The notes under the pieces were generated by a model, which was not told where the DNA came from, searched no databases, and saw nothing but the letters and a program-made list of their open reading frames with translations. A program made the translations under genes and the position numbers. Shown piece after piece: positions 1 through 6,480 of a stretch of 64,000 nucleotides of DNA (positions within the stretch are counted from its first letter, which is position 1; each line of letters opens with the position of its first letter). This stretch comes from Phil1 sp040767925 (lineage in GTDB: Bacteria; Bacillota; Clostridia; Christensenellales; CAG-138): contig JAXGNN010000002.1 in NCBI GenBank assembly GCA_040767925.1, forward strand, positions 1 through 64,000. Direction: 5' to 3'.

Positions 1-102
1 TTGCCAAACCTCACGCAGCGCTCGGGTCGCTCTCCAGCGTTGCCCTATCCTCTGTGTGAGAAAAAGCAATTTGAGCGTAACATTCGATCAACACGCAGTC
101 AA

Positions 103-192
103 TGTCTAATCTCTCCGACGCAACTGTCCAATTTCACCGACGCGAGTGTCTAACCACGCCGAATCTCGGTGTCTAACGGCACCGACATATTC
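103..192. repeat. Four degenerate 22-23 bp direct repeats, IS21-style end
   Basis: Four units start at 103, 125, 147 and 170. Each begins TGTCTAA or TGTCCAA and has CCGA about 12 bases in. Read on the minus strand the unit is close to GTCGGTGnnATTAGACA. Multiple short terminal repeats of this kind are typical of IS21-family ends, and an IstB fragment lies at 2,102-2,425, but the matching IS body is not present here. The array begins exactly where the VWA gene is cut off. Assignment to IS21 is inference. Confidence 0.5.
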
Positions 193-478
193 ATCCAATC
201 TTGTGGATCGTGTTGCCAATGGCATCAAGCAAAGCCGTTGAGCCGCCGACCGCATATTCTTTGGATGTGATGGGACGTACCGCACGAATGTCGATGCGGT
301 CATGAAGAAGAACATAGCGATTGTCAAACAGAACGGTGGTTATCAAGCACTCACCGTCAACCTCTTTCTGCTTTTCAAGCATTGAGTTATAGCCGCCGAT
401 GGTATCGCTTTCAAGCCCTGCCATAGAACCGCTCTTGTCCAGTATGAAAACAAGCTCCGTTAATCCCTTTTTCATCAT
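191..478 (-). pseudogene. VWA domain protein, C-terminally truncated
   Basis: The start codons at 478 and 475 follow an AAGGAGG ribosome binding site, and the product begins MMKKGLTELVFILDKSGSM. This is the first strand of a von Willebrand factor A domain with an intact DxSxS metal site (DKSGS). The reading frame stops after about 95 residues, shortly after the GGSTALLDAIG segment, whereas relatives run to roughly 200 residues or more. The stop coincides with the start of the repeat array at 103-192, so the gene was cut by an insertion or recombination. It lies 77 bases downstream of the macro-domain gene on the same strand and was probably co-transcribed with it. VWA plus macro-domain pairs occur in stress and defence islands; the function here is lost or doubtful. 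Confidence 0.75.
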
Positions 479-554
479 CAAGTCCTCCTTGTGCTTTATG
501 ACACAAGAATAACCCATGATAGAAGCGTACAGGTCGCTTTCAGAGCGACATCCA

Positions 555-1583
555 TTAGCCATCGAGAAGCGGTTGATCGTATTTGAACAGCACTTCGTTG
601 ATCTCAAAGATATTGAACATGGCGTTAACGATGAAATACTCGATTATCACGTCAAACTTCTGACTGTGTGATAGCGCAAATCCTGCCCGTTCAAGAAGAT
701 CATCCGTCTCGGAAAGTGATAATTCGAGTGCAATGGCAAGAGCCAACGCAGTTCGCTTGCTTGGGGTATATCCTTTGCCTGACCGTATCTTGGAGAACAG
801 TTTACGGTCAATATTGGCTCGTTTGTATATCTCGACATCAGTTTTACCTTTAGCGTCAATGAGACGCAGCAGCGTGGCTGAGAATGGCTCATCAAGGTTT
901 TCGATGGCATCATCCAGTTTGTCGGATGATGCTGGCTTTGCCTCCGTCGCAGCCATAACCGACATTGGAGCGTCATATGCGGTTATCTCTGCCTCTTGTA
1001 AAGCGTTTAGCTCTACATCGAGCAGTTGACGTCTGTTGATCTTATGCTCATGGACATAGTTCTCGTCAATGTAGCTTGCCACATCGCCGAGCAGCTTCTC
1101 GCTTATGCTGAAAGCAGCCTTGTCAAAGACAGTAAGGTACACTGTCATATCGTGTTCGTGCAAATAGTTTTGAATTGCTTTCGTGGCAATACGCAGAGCT
1201 TCTCCTTTCGGGTAGCCATATATTCCGCTTGATATGAGAGGGAAGGCAATGCTTTCGCAGTCCTTTTTTGATGCAAGGATAAGTGATTCTGTGTATGCTG
1301 AATACAGCAACCTTTCACTCTGCTCAGCGTTCCAATGCCGATAGACAGGCCCGGCTGCATGAATAATGTACTTGCATGGCAAAGCAAAAGCGGGAGTGAC
1401 GGCTGCTTCGCCTGTCTTAATCGGCGCTGCTGCATCACAAGCGGCTTGTAGTTCCTGTACGCCTGCCGCCTTAAAAATAGCCCCGCAAACGCCGCCACCC
1501 ATCGCAAGATCGGTATTGGCAGCGTTTACGATAGCATCTACATCCATTCTTGTTATGTCCTGCCGGACGATTGTAAATGGCAT
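555..1583 (-). CDS. Macro-domain protein with C-terminal helical domain
   Basis: 342 residues. Residues about 1-150 are a macro domain, which binds ADP-ribose: the adenine/ribose loop reads DAIVNAANTDLAMGGGVCGA and the phosphate loop reads FPLISSGIYGYPKGEA. Family members remove ADP-ribose or hydrolyse O-acetyl-ADP-ribose. Residues about 225-330 form a second domain (DKLDDAIENLDEPFSATLLRLID onward in register) that resembles the helical, HTH-like tail often attached to such proteins in Firmicutes. The start at 1583 follows GGAGG. It sits 23 bases after the end of a type III restriction subunit fragment and upstream of the VWA fragment, so these three genes were one operon. The gene itself looks complete. 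Its substrate cannot be told. Confidence 0.8.
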   Translation of the reverse strand: MPFTIVRQDITRMDVDAIVNAANTDLAMGGGVCGAIFKAAGVQELQAACDAAAPIKTGEAAVTPAFALPCKYIIHAAGPVYRHWNAEQSERLLYSAYTESLILASKKDCESIAFPLISSGIYGYPKGEALRIATKAIQNYLHEHDMTVYLTVFDKAAFSISEKLLGDVASYIDENYVHEHKINRRQLLDVELNALQEAEITAYDAPMSVMAATEAKPASSDKLDDAIENLDEPFSATLLRLIDAKGKTDVEIYKRANIDRKLFSKIRSGKGYTPSKRTALALAIALELSLSETDDLLERAGFALSHSQKFDVIIEYFIVNAMFNIFEINEVLFKYDQPLLDG

Positions 1584-1606
1584 GGAAAACCTCCAAATAG
1601 GGTTTG

Positions 1607-1920
1607 TCAGTTCATCACTTTTGCCATCAAGCTCTCATAGCTATCGACCACATCATATTTGACGGAATCTGTACTAATAGACTTAAAATGCTCTCTTGCA
1701 CAATGAATCTTCGCATCCTCGATCAAGCGAAGCTGCATGGATGACATAGAACCCTTCGTTTCCGCAACGAAGTAAATATGCTTTACCGATCCCTCATAGA
1801 ACGCAATCGCCCAATCAGGGTTGTATTTTCCTACGGGTGTAGAGATAAAGAAGCCACTTGGCAGTTTGACATATACGGCTACATCTGCGCTTGTATCAAG
1901 CTCTGAGGCAAACTGACGCT
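1607..1920 (-). pseudogene. C-terminal fragment of type III restriction enzyme Res subunit
   Basis: About 105 residues that match the end of type III restriction subunits: a TPVGKYNPDWAIAF motif, then VAETKGS, then a final VKYDVVDSYESL segment. This is the region around and after the PD-(D/E)xK-like nuclease core of Res proteins, which are normally near 1,000 residues. The helicase part and the Mod methyltransferase are absent. The frame runs into an IS66 transposase fragment on the opposite strand at about 1,920, so the 5' part was lost there. No ribosome binding site is evident at the open end. Confidence 0.72.
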
Positions 1921-2109
1921 TACGGCGCACAGACCAGTGCCGTGATGTACAGCCTGATCGAAACCGCCAAGGAGAACGGGATCAAGCCATACGACTACAT
2001 TGTTTGGTTGTTGAAGGCGGCGCCGGAGTTGGATCTGGGCACACATCCCGAACGGGCTGAGCTGTTGCTGCCAATGTGCTTTCAGCAGGCGATTGTAATG
2101 GACGTTTGA
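1921..2109 (+). pseudogene. IS66-family transposase (TnpC) C-terminal fragment
   Basis: The translated segment contains QTSAVMYSLIETAKENG followed by KPYDYIVWLLKAAP. This is the hallmark end of IS66 TnpC transposases, which in full are around 500 residues. Only about 60 residues remain, with no catalytic DDE residues and no start of its own. It abuts the Res fragment on the left and the IstB fragment on the right, so it is a relic caught between two rearrangement points. Confidence 0.7.
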
Positions 2110-2425
2110 CGCTTACGAGATGGTAGCCCTGAAGGCCGCAGACTACTCCAAGTACCAGAAGCGGATGAAGAAGACTTGCGGGGCCGCTCTACTGATTCTG
2201 GATGACTTCCTGCTGCACACCATTACGGATGATCGTGAAGTGAAGGTTCTCTTTGAGATCCTGGAAAAACGCAGCGAGATTAACCTGAGCACCATTATTT
2301 GCTCGCAGCGGGAACCGGCCAGTTGGAGTTCTATGATCCTCAATGACGAGGTCTCCTCCAACGCCATTATGAAACGTGCCACAAGGCACTACACAGTGGT
2401 AATTAAGCCCTTGAATAACGGCTGA
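2102..2425 (+). pseudogene. IS21-family IstB-like ATPase, C-terminal fragment
   Basis: The frame can be read from about 2,102, and an ATG at 2,120 is available. It contains the Walker B stretch ALLILDDFLL, then a sensor-like region STIICSQREPASW and a final RATRHYTVVIK segment, as in IstB helper ATPases of IS21 elements. The Walker A half (about 130 residues) and the partner IstA transposase are missing, so it is not functional. It ends 46 bases before the left end of the IS3 copy. Confidence 0.75.
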
Positions 2426-2470
2426 TTTACCCGGCCGTTTTTAGACCGCACTTGCTCTGCCCCCAGTCTT

Positions 2471-2496
2471 TGTACCAATCAGTAAGTTAGTAAAGA
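2471..2496. repeat. Terminal inverted repeat of the IS3 element, left (3' of orfB)
   Basis: Starts TGTACCAATCAGT and pairs with the inverse of 3782-3807 at about 20 of 26 positions, with the conserved block AGTTAGT at offset 15. Confidence 0.8.
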
Positions 2497-2538
2497 CCGT
2501 TCAACGGTAAAGGCATTCCTTCTTCGGCTTGGCCATAT

Positions 2539-2636
2539 TGTAACACATGCAGGCGAAGCGCTCAAGGGCGCGCGCAGCGCGTTCATGGTGAACCGCAGGT
2601 TCACCACCCTTGAACGGTGAGACGGCATGTGTTACA
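2539..2636. repeat. Nested palindrome inside the IS3 element
   Basis: Three nested perfect inverted repeats share one axis: TGTAACACATGC (2539-2550) with its inverse at 2625-2636, TCAAGGG (2562-2568) with CCCTTGA (2607-2613), and GGTGAACC (2587-2594) with GGTTCACC (2598-2605) around a 3-base loop. A GC-rich GCGCGC stretch lies on one arm only. It sits between the orfB stop and the IS end. It lacks a T-run, so it is not an ordinary terminator. It may be a structured 3' RNA or a small palindromic element inserted in the IS. Confidence 0.75.
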
Positions 2637-2641
2637 CTCCA

Positions 2642-3466
2642 TCAAGCCGTCAGAAGGATGCTCTGTGGCGCCGGCGGCCTGCCGCCAAGGCTGCCGTGTG
2701 GCCTGATGTTGTTGTAATAGTCCCTCCATCGCTTGGCCAACACCTGCGCCTCATACAGATTGCCAAACAGCTCACCATTCAAAAACTCATCCCGCATCCG
2801 GCTGTTGAAGCTCTCGCAATAGCCGTTCTCCCAAGGGCTGCCCGGTTCGATATAGGTTGTGATTACGCCAAGGCTGAAAAGCCACTCCCGCAGTTTTTTC
2901 GCAATAAACTCCGGGCCATTGTCGCTGCGGATATACTCCGGGCAGCCTCTTTGTAGCATGATATCCGCTAAGACTTCCATCACATCGGGTCCTTTCCATG
3001 AGCGCCGCGGAATACTGGCCAAACACTCCCTGGTGTATTCATCAATGATGTTCAAAAACCTGAGCTTCCTGCCATCCATCGTTCTGTCTTCTACGAAATC
3101 ATAACTCCATACATGGTTCTTATATTCTGGCCTTAGCCGGATGCAACTGCCGTCATTCAAAAATAAGCGGCGTTTCTTTGGCTGTTTACTCGGCAGCTTC
3201 AACCCCTCCTCGCGCCAGATACGCTCCACACGCTTGTGGTTGATCCGCTTGCCCTCATTGCGCATCATGTACGTTACCTTCCGATAGCCTACACGTCCGT
3301 AATTCGCAGCTTTTTCAATGACGGACGCGCGCACCTCGTCTTCATCCGGCAAGCGGACAGGCTCATATCGCCAGGCAGTTCGATTGACTTTCAACACCCG
3401 GCAAGCCCGTCGTTCTGTGACTTCATGCTGTTCCAGCACATACGCGACGGCTGCCTTCTGCTTCAC
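2642..3466 (-). CDS. IS3-family transposase OrfB (DDE integrase domain)
   Basis: About 274 residues from the in-frame ATG, though it is expected to be made mainly as a fusion with OrfA. An HTH_21-type segment (EHEVTERRACRVLKVNRTAW) comes first. The rve integrase core follows with the three acidic residues: D in VWSYDFVED, D in RSDNGPEF, and E in ENGYCESFNSRMRDE, 35 residues after the second. The end YYNNIRPHGSLGGRPP is typical of the IS407/IS2 side of the family. All catalytic residues are present and the frame is intact, so the copy could be active. It cuts and joins the IS ends. Confidence 0.9.
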   Translation of the reverse strand: MKQKAAVAYVLEQHEVTERRACRVLKVNRTAWRYEPVRLPDEDEVRASVIEKAANYGRVGYRKVTYMMRNEGKRINHKRVERIWREEGLKLPSKQPKKRRLFLNDGSCIRLRPEYKNHVWSYDFVEDRTMDGRKLRFLNIIDEYTRECLASIPRRSWKGPDVMEVLADIMLQRGCPEYIRSDNGPEFIAKKLREWLFSLGVITTYIEPGSPWENGYCESFNSRMRDEFLNGELFGNLYEAQVLAKRWRDYYNNIRPHGSLGGRPPAPQSILLTA

Positions 3467-3471
3467 CGGGC

Positions 3472-3750
3472 TCAGAAGTTTTTTGAGTTCACATCCTTGA
3501 GAATGGCGTTGTCAAGGCTCAGCTCTGCGACGAGTTTCTTCAGGCGGGCATTCTCCTTTTCCAGTTCCTTCATCCGCTTGGCATCGGCTGTGTTCATACC
3601 GCCGTACTCTTTTCGCCAACGGTAATATGTCTGCTCAGTAATTCCGGCCTGGCGTGCCGCCTCCGCAATCGTGTTGCCTTGGTTACACAATAACTCAATT
3701 TCCCGCAGTTTCACGATAATCTGCTCTACCCCATACTGTTTCCTTGCCAT
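3472..3750 (-). CDS. IS3-family transposase OrfA (HTH)
   Basis: 92 residues. The first half is a helix-turn-helix that recognises the IS ends (GNTIAEAARQAGITEQTYYRW). The second half is a leucine-rich coiled coil (MKELEKENARLKKLVAELSL) used for dimerisation. The start at 3750 follows a GGAG-type site. The frame ends just past the heptamer A_AAA_AAC, so ribosomes slipping back by one base continue into OrfB and yield the full transposase, while the short OrfA usually acts as a repressor in this family. Confidence 0.9.
   Translation of the reverse strand: MARKQYGVEQIIVKLREIELLCNQGNTIAEAARQAGITEQTYYRWRKEYGGMNTADAKRMKELEKENARLKKLVAELSLDNAILKDVNSKNF
3478..3484 (-). other. Programmed -1 frameshift heptamer A_AAA_AAC
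   Basis: On the minus strand the zero frame reads TCA AAA AAC TTC TGA. A shift of -1 on AAAAAAC gives AAA AAA CTT CTG, that is KKLLSPVKQ, which runs into OrfB without a stop. Both position and sequence are those used by IS3-family elements. Confidence 0.85.
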
Positions 3751-3781
3751 TTTCCCAGCTCCTTTTGTTTTGTTTATTATA

Positions 3782-3807
3782 TCTCAACTAACTCTGGGAC
3801 TGGTACA
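3782..3807. repeat. Terminal inverted repeat of the IS3 element, right (5' of orfA)
   Basis: The inverse of this stretch starts TGTACCAGTCCC and carries the same AGTTAGT block as the left end. The outermost base lies within the Toprim gene frame, whose last seven codons are IS-derived. Confidence 0.8.
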
Positions 3808-4527
3808 AGGATTGGGGGGCAGGTCAGGTGCGTATATGCCGCACACGGCAAGGCGGTACTTGTTCTGCCACGGAAGACCGTCCTGCTCGTCGAGCGTTGC
3901 ATGGCTCATGGCGTCTATGACGCTTTCGTACACGGCGACCGTATCGCTTTCTCCGTCAGGCAATATGCAGCAGCCGTATGCCTTATCGCTGCCCGCGACG
4001 TCGCGCTTATAGTCCTGTCCCAATGTGCCTCGCTTCGTCGCAAAGCGGGGTGTTCCCGCCTTATCTCTTGCCACGAACACAGCGTTGTGGTAGGGCATGT
4101 CTTCATATAAAAGATTTTGTTCACGGCAGAAACGCACGACATTTAGGGATATCCCGCGATCACAAAGATATGAGACAGCTCTCGTACAGTCCGGGGCAGC
4201 GTCCGGCAGCGCGAACACAACGCTGGGCTTTGCGGGGATCACGACGGGTATGAAAGAGGAGCGTTCCTCGCAGAGCTGCCTCACAGCGTCCAGAAAAGGT
4301 ACGCCGCGAACATGGATAAGAAAATCGAGGGCGGAAACGCCCCCGATATCCCTTGACTTCCAATGCCATCTGCTGCTTTCTTCATTGATCTTGAAGCTGC
4401 CATGGGTGCGAAGCTCGTATTCACCGCGCCCGCAGCGCTTCAGGTCATATCCTTCGTGCCGCTTCAGGTACTCGATAGCGGTCATCTTTCGCGCCTGCTC
4501 CACCTGTTCTCTTGAAACGCCGGGCAT
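3808..4527 (-). pseudogene. DUF3991/Toprim domain protein, interrupted by IS3
   Basis: About 240 native residues followed by seven IS-encoded ones and a stop. The N-terminal part (SREQVEQARKMTAIEYLKRH, then a GSFKINEESSRWHW zinc-ribbon-like region) is the DUF3991-type module of small primase-like proteins carried by conjugative elements. Residues about 195-210 (VAVYESVIDAMSHA) are the first Toprim motif with its glutamate. The second motif (DxD) would come later and is lost. Its start at 4527 is 4 bases after the metK stop. In relatives the protein is thought to act in DNA processing or replication of the element; here it is broken by the IS and the distal half is deleted. Confidence 0.8.
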
Positions 4528-4530
4528 ACA

Positions 4531-5670
4531 TTACCTCCCGAGCGCATCCAGCAGTTCGCCCGCGCGGTCGGTTTCTTCCCACGGCAGAAACTCTTTGCCG
4601 AAATGCCCATAATTGGTGGCGTCGGTAAAGATGGGCTGGTACAGCCCCAAATCATCACAGATCACCGCGGGACGGCAGTCGAATACAGTCTGTATAGCCT
4701 GCAACAGTTCTTCTTCCGAAACACTCCCCGTGCCATAGGTATCGACGGTGACAGCGACAGGTTCGGCCACACCGATAGCGTATGACAGAGATACAAGACA
4801 ACGTTTGGCGAGTTTCGCCGCAACGATGTTCTTGGCGATATATCGCGCCATGTACGCCCCGCTTCTGTCGACCTTGCTTGCATCCTTGCCGGAGAATGCG
4901 CCGCCACCATGAGGAATGAAACCGCCATAGCTGTCCACCATGAGCTTGCGGCCTGTTACGCCGGTATCCGCTTCAGGTCCGCCGAGGACAAACCGTCCTG
5001 ATGGGTTCACCATGAGAATAGCGTCCTCCGACAGCTTGACGTCCTTGAGCGCGCCGAATACCACGACGCCCTTTACTTCATTTTCCAGCATGGCAATATC
5101 CTTGTCCTCGTCATGCTGTACGGATACGACCACGGCGGTGACTTCCTTGGGAACGCCGTCCTCATATGCGACGGAAACCTGTGCCTTGCCGTCAGGCCGA
5201 AGTCCCTTGATAAGTCCTTCAACGCGAGAAACGGTGAGCAGTTTGGTGATCCTGTGCGCCAGCACACAAGGCATGGGCAGCATTTCAGGTGTTTCATCGG
5301 TGGCGTAGCCGTACATGACGCCCTGATCGCCTGCGCCCTGTTCGTCGGGATCGACTTCGGCAGGAAAGTTCACGCCGTCTGCGATATCCTCGCTCTGTGC
5401 ATGAATGAGGACTTCGATGTCGTACTCTTCGGGATTGTAGCCAACAGCCTCCACTGTCTGGAGGACGATGCGCTCAATGTCGGGGAGCTCATTCGTGCTG
5501 ATTTCTCCCGCGACGACGATCTTGCCTGCCGTCGCCAGCACCTCGCAGGCAACGCGGGCGTTCTCGTCTTCCATAAGGCATTCGTCGAGTATAGCGTCGG
5601 CAATGAGATCGCAGAGCTTGTCGGGATGCCCCTCGCAGACGGATTCGGCGGTATAGATGATGCGTTTCAT
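4531..5670 (-). CDS. metK: S-adenosylmethionine synthetase
   Basis: 379 residues, near full length for the family (about 380-400). It joins methionine and ATP to make S-adenosylmethionine. Key motifs are present: GHPDKLCD near residue 15, GDQGVMYGYATDETPE near 115, the P-loop-like GGGAFSGKDASKVDRSGAY near 255, and SYAIGVAEPVAV near 295. The start at 5670 follows AGGAGGAAGG. It lies inside the element operon, after the LPD28/DUF3846 gene and before the Toprim gene, and about 10 kb downstream of a DNA cytosine methyltransferase that consumes the product. A hairpin precedes it in the 78-base gap. Catalytic motifs give no reason to doubt activity. Whether it supplements the host enzyme or serves the methylase specifically is inference. 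Confidence 0.93.
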   Translation of the reverse strand: MKRIIYTAESVCEGHPDKLCDLIADAILDECLMEDENARVACEVLATAGKIVVAGEISTNELPDIERIVLQTVEAVGYNPEEYDIEVLIHAQSEDIADGVNFPAEVDPDEQGAGDQGVMYGYATDETPEMLPMPCVLAHRITKLLTVSRVEGLIKGLRPDGKAQVSVAYEDGVPKEVTAVVVSVQHDEDKDIAMLENEVKGVVVFGALKDVKLSEDAILMVNPSGRFVLGGPEADTGVTGRKLMVDSYGGFIPHGGGAFSGKDASKVDRSGAYMARYIAKNIVAAKLAKRCLVSLSYAIGVAEPVAVTVDTYGTGSVSEEELLQAIQTVFDCRPAVICDDLGLYQPIFTDATNYGHFGKEFLPWEETDRAGELLDALGR

Positions 5671-5713
5671 ATTGTTTCCTTCCTCCTGTTGATAAGAAAT
5701 TGGGTACAGAAAA

Positions 5714-5736
5714 GGCGCTCCCGATCAGAAAGCGCC
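5714..5736 (-). promoter_or_regulatory. Intergenic hairpin H1 upstream of metK
   Basis: GGCGCT (5714-5719) pairs with AGCGCC (5731-5736). The loop, read on the plus strand, is CCCGATCAGAA. On the transcript it is followed by TTTTCTG, so it may act as a weak terminator. Loop similarity to H2 and H3 with differing stems suggests one RNA family. Confidence 0.6.
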
Positions 5737-5748
5737 CGATAATGCTTC

Positions 5749-6480
5749 TCACCTTTCCGGCGCTTTGAATTTCTTCTGTCGCAGCTTTGGTTCGCGCTGC
5801 GGCAGTATCATTTCGCCGCTGAACTTCTCCGTATACTTTTTCTCCAGTGCAGGGGACAGCGAGGCAAAGTCATCATGCTTCAGACCGCACACAAAGAATG
5901 TACCCGCTAAATAGTCGTACATCATGCCGCGGTCGTCGCGGAGCGGACGGTTGGGTGGGAGGCCCATGAGCTTGCCCTCGTCGTTGCAGACTACCGCGAT
6001 CTGGTCTTCCCTCGAGGGGTACACAGCCTGGATGAGTCCGCCGACGACCTCCTGCATACTCCCCAGCGTATGCGGTATTTCCTTTGCATACGGGGCTTTC
6101 ATGGGTTCAACGATCAGCACGCGCATGGTTCTGTCCTGTGCAGACCTTCTGCCCGCGGTCGGCGGCGTATCCTCCATGAACTCGTCAATGGTTACAACGT
6201 CCCCTGAATCGATGAAATCGTCCTCGTCGGAGATGTCGATGTAGTCTTTGCCGCCAAAGTCCAGCGCCTGTGTCATAAGCACAGAGCCGTAATAGTTGAC
6301 GGTGACCTGCTGTTCCACGGTGCAGGGCTGCCCCCAATCGTTGTCCGTATGGCGGATATCGTACTTGTGGAAACCCTCCGGCACGGTGGCGCTGTCGATG
6401 CGTTCCTCCGAGAACAGGCACTCGACGTCCTTTATCCACGCGAGGGTGTATTCCGCTTCATTTGCGTTTTTTGGTATCAT
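5749..6480 (-). CDS. LPD28 plus DUF3846 domain protein
   Basis: 243 residues. Residues about 5-75 (WIKDVECLFSEERIDSATVP then QVTVNYYGSVL) resemble the LPD28 polyvalent-protein module. Residues about 115-200 (MRVLIVEPMKAPYAKEIPHT to YLAGTFFVCG) are a DUF3846 domain, common in Clostridial conjugative elements and phages. The acidic linker between them is rich in D and E. The start overlaps the stop of the PKD-like gene as TGATG, so translation is coupled. The C-terminus is basic (LRQKKFKAPER). The biochemical role of both domains is unknown; the family context points to element biology rather than metabolism. Confidence 0.75.
   Translation of the reverse strand: MIPKNANEAEYTLAWIKDVECLFSEERIDSATVPEGFHKYDIRHTDNDWGQPCTVEQQVTVNYYGSVLMTQALDFGGKDYIDISDEDDFIDSGDVVTIDEFMEDTPPTAGRRSAQDRTMRVLIVEPMKAPYAKEIPHTLGSMQEVVGGLIQAVYPSREDQIAVVCNDEGKLMGLPPNRPLRDDRGMMYDYLAGTFFVCGLKHDDFASLSPALEKKYTEKFSGEMILPQREPKLRQKKFKAPER

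Larger units (their letters stand above)
2471..3807 (-). mobile_element. Complete IS3-family (IS407-like) insertion sequence, 1,337 bp
   Basis: Two overlapping minus-strand frames (OrfA, OrfB) are enclosed by imperfect terminal inverted repeats, both starting TGTACCA and sharing an internal AGTTAGT (about 20 of 26 positions match). A frameshift heptamer links the two frames. The left end also holds a strong nested palindrome. No 3-4 bp target duplication is visible: the flanks are CTT on the left and AGG on the right. On the right the element interrupts a DUF3991/Toprim gene. On the left it borders an IstB fragment, so the original left flank has been deleted. Confidence 0.85.

Noticed and set aside
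103..192. CRISPR-like short repeats
   Set aside because: Units are contiguous with no unique spacers and are only 22-23 bp and degenerate; they fit transposon end repeats better.
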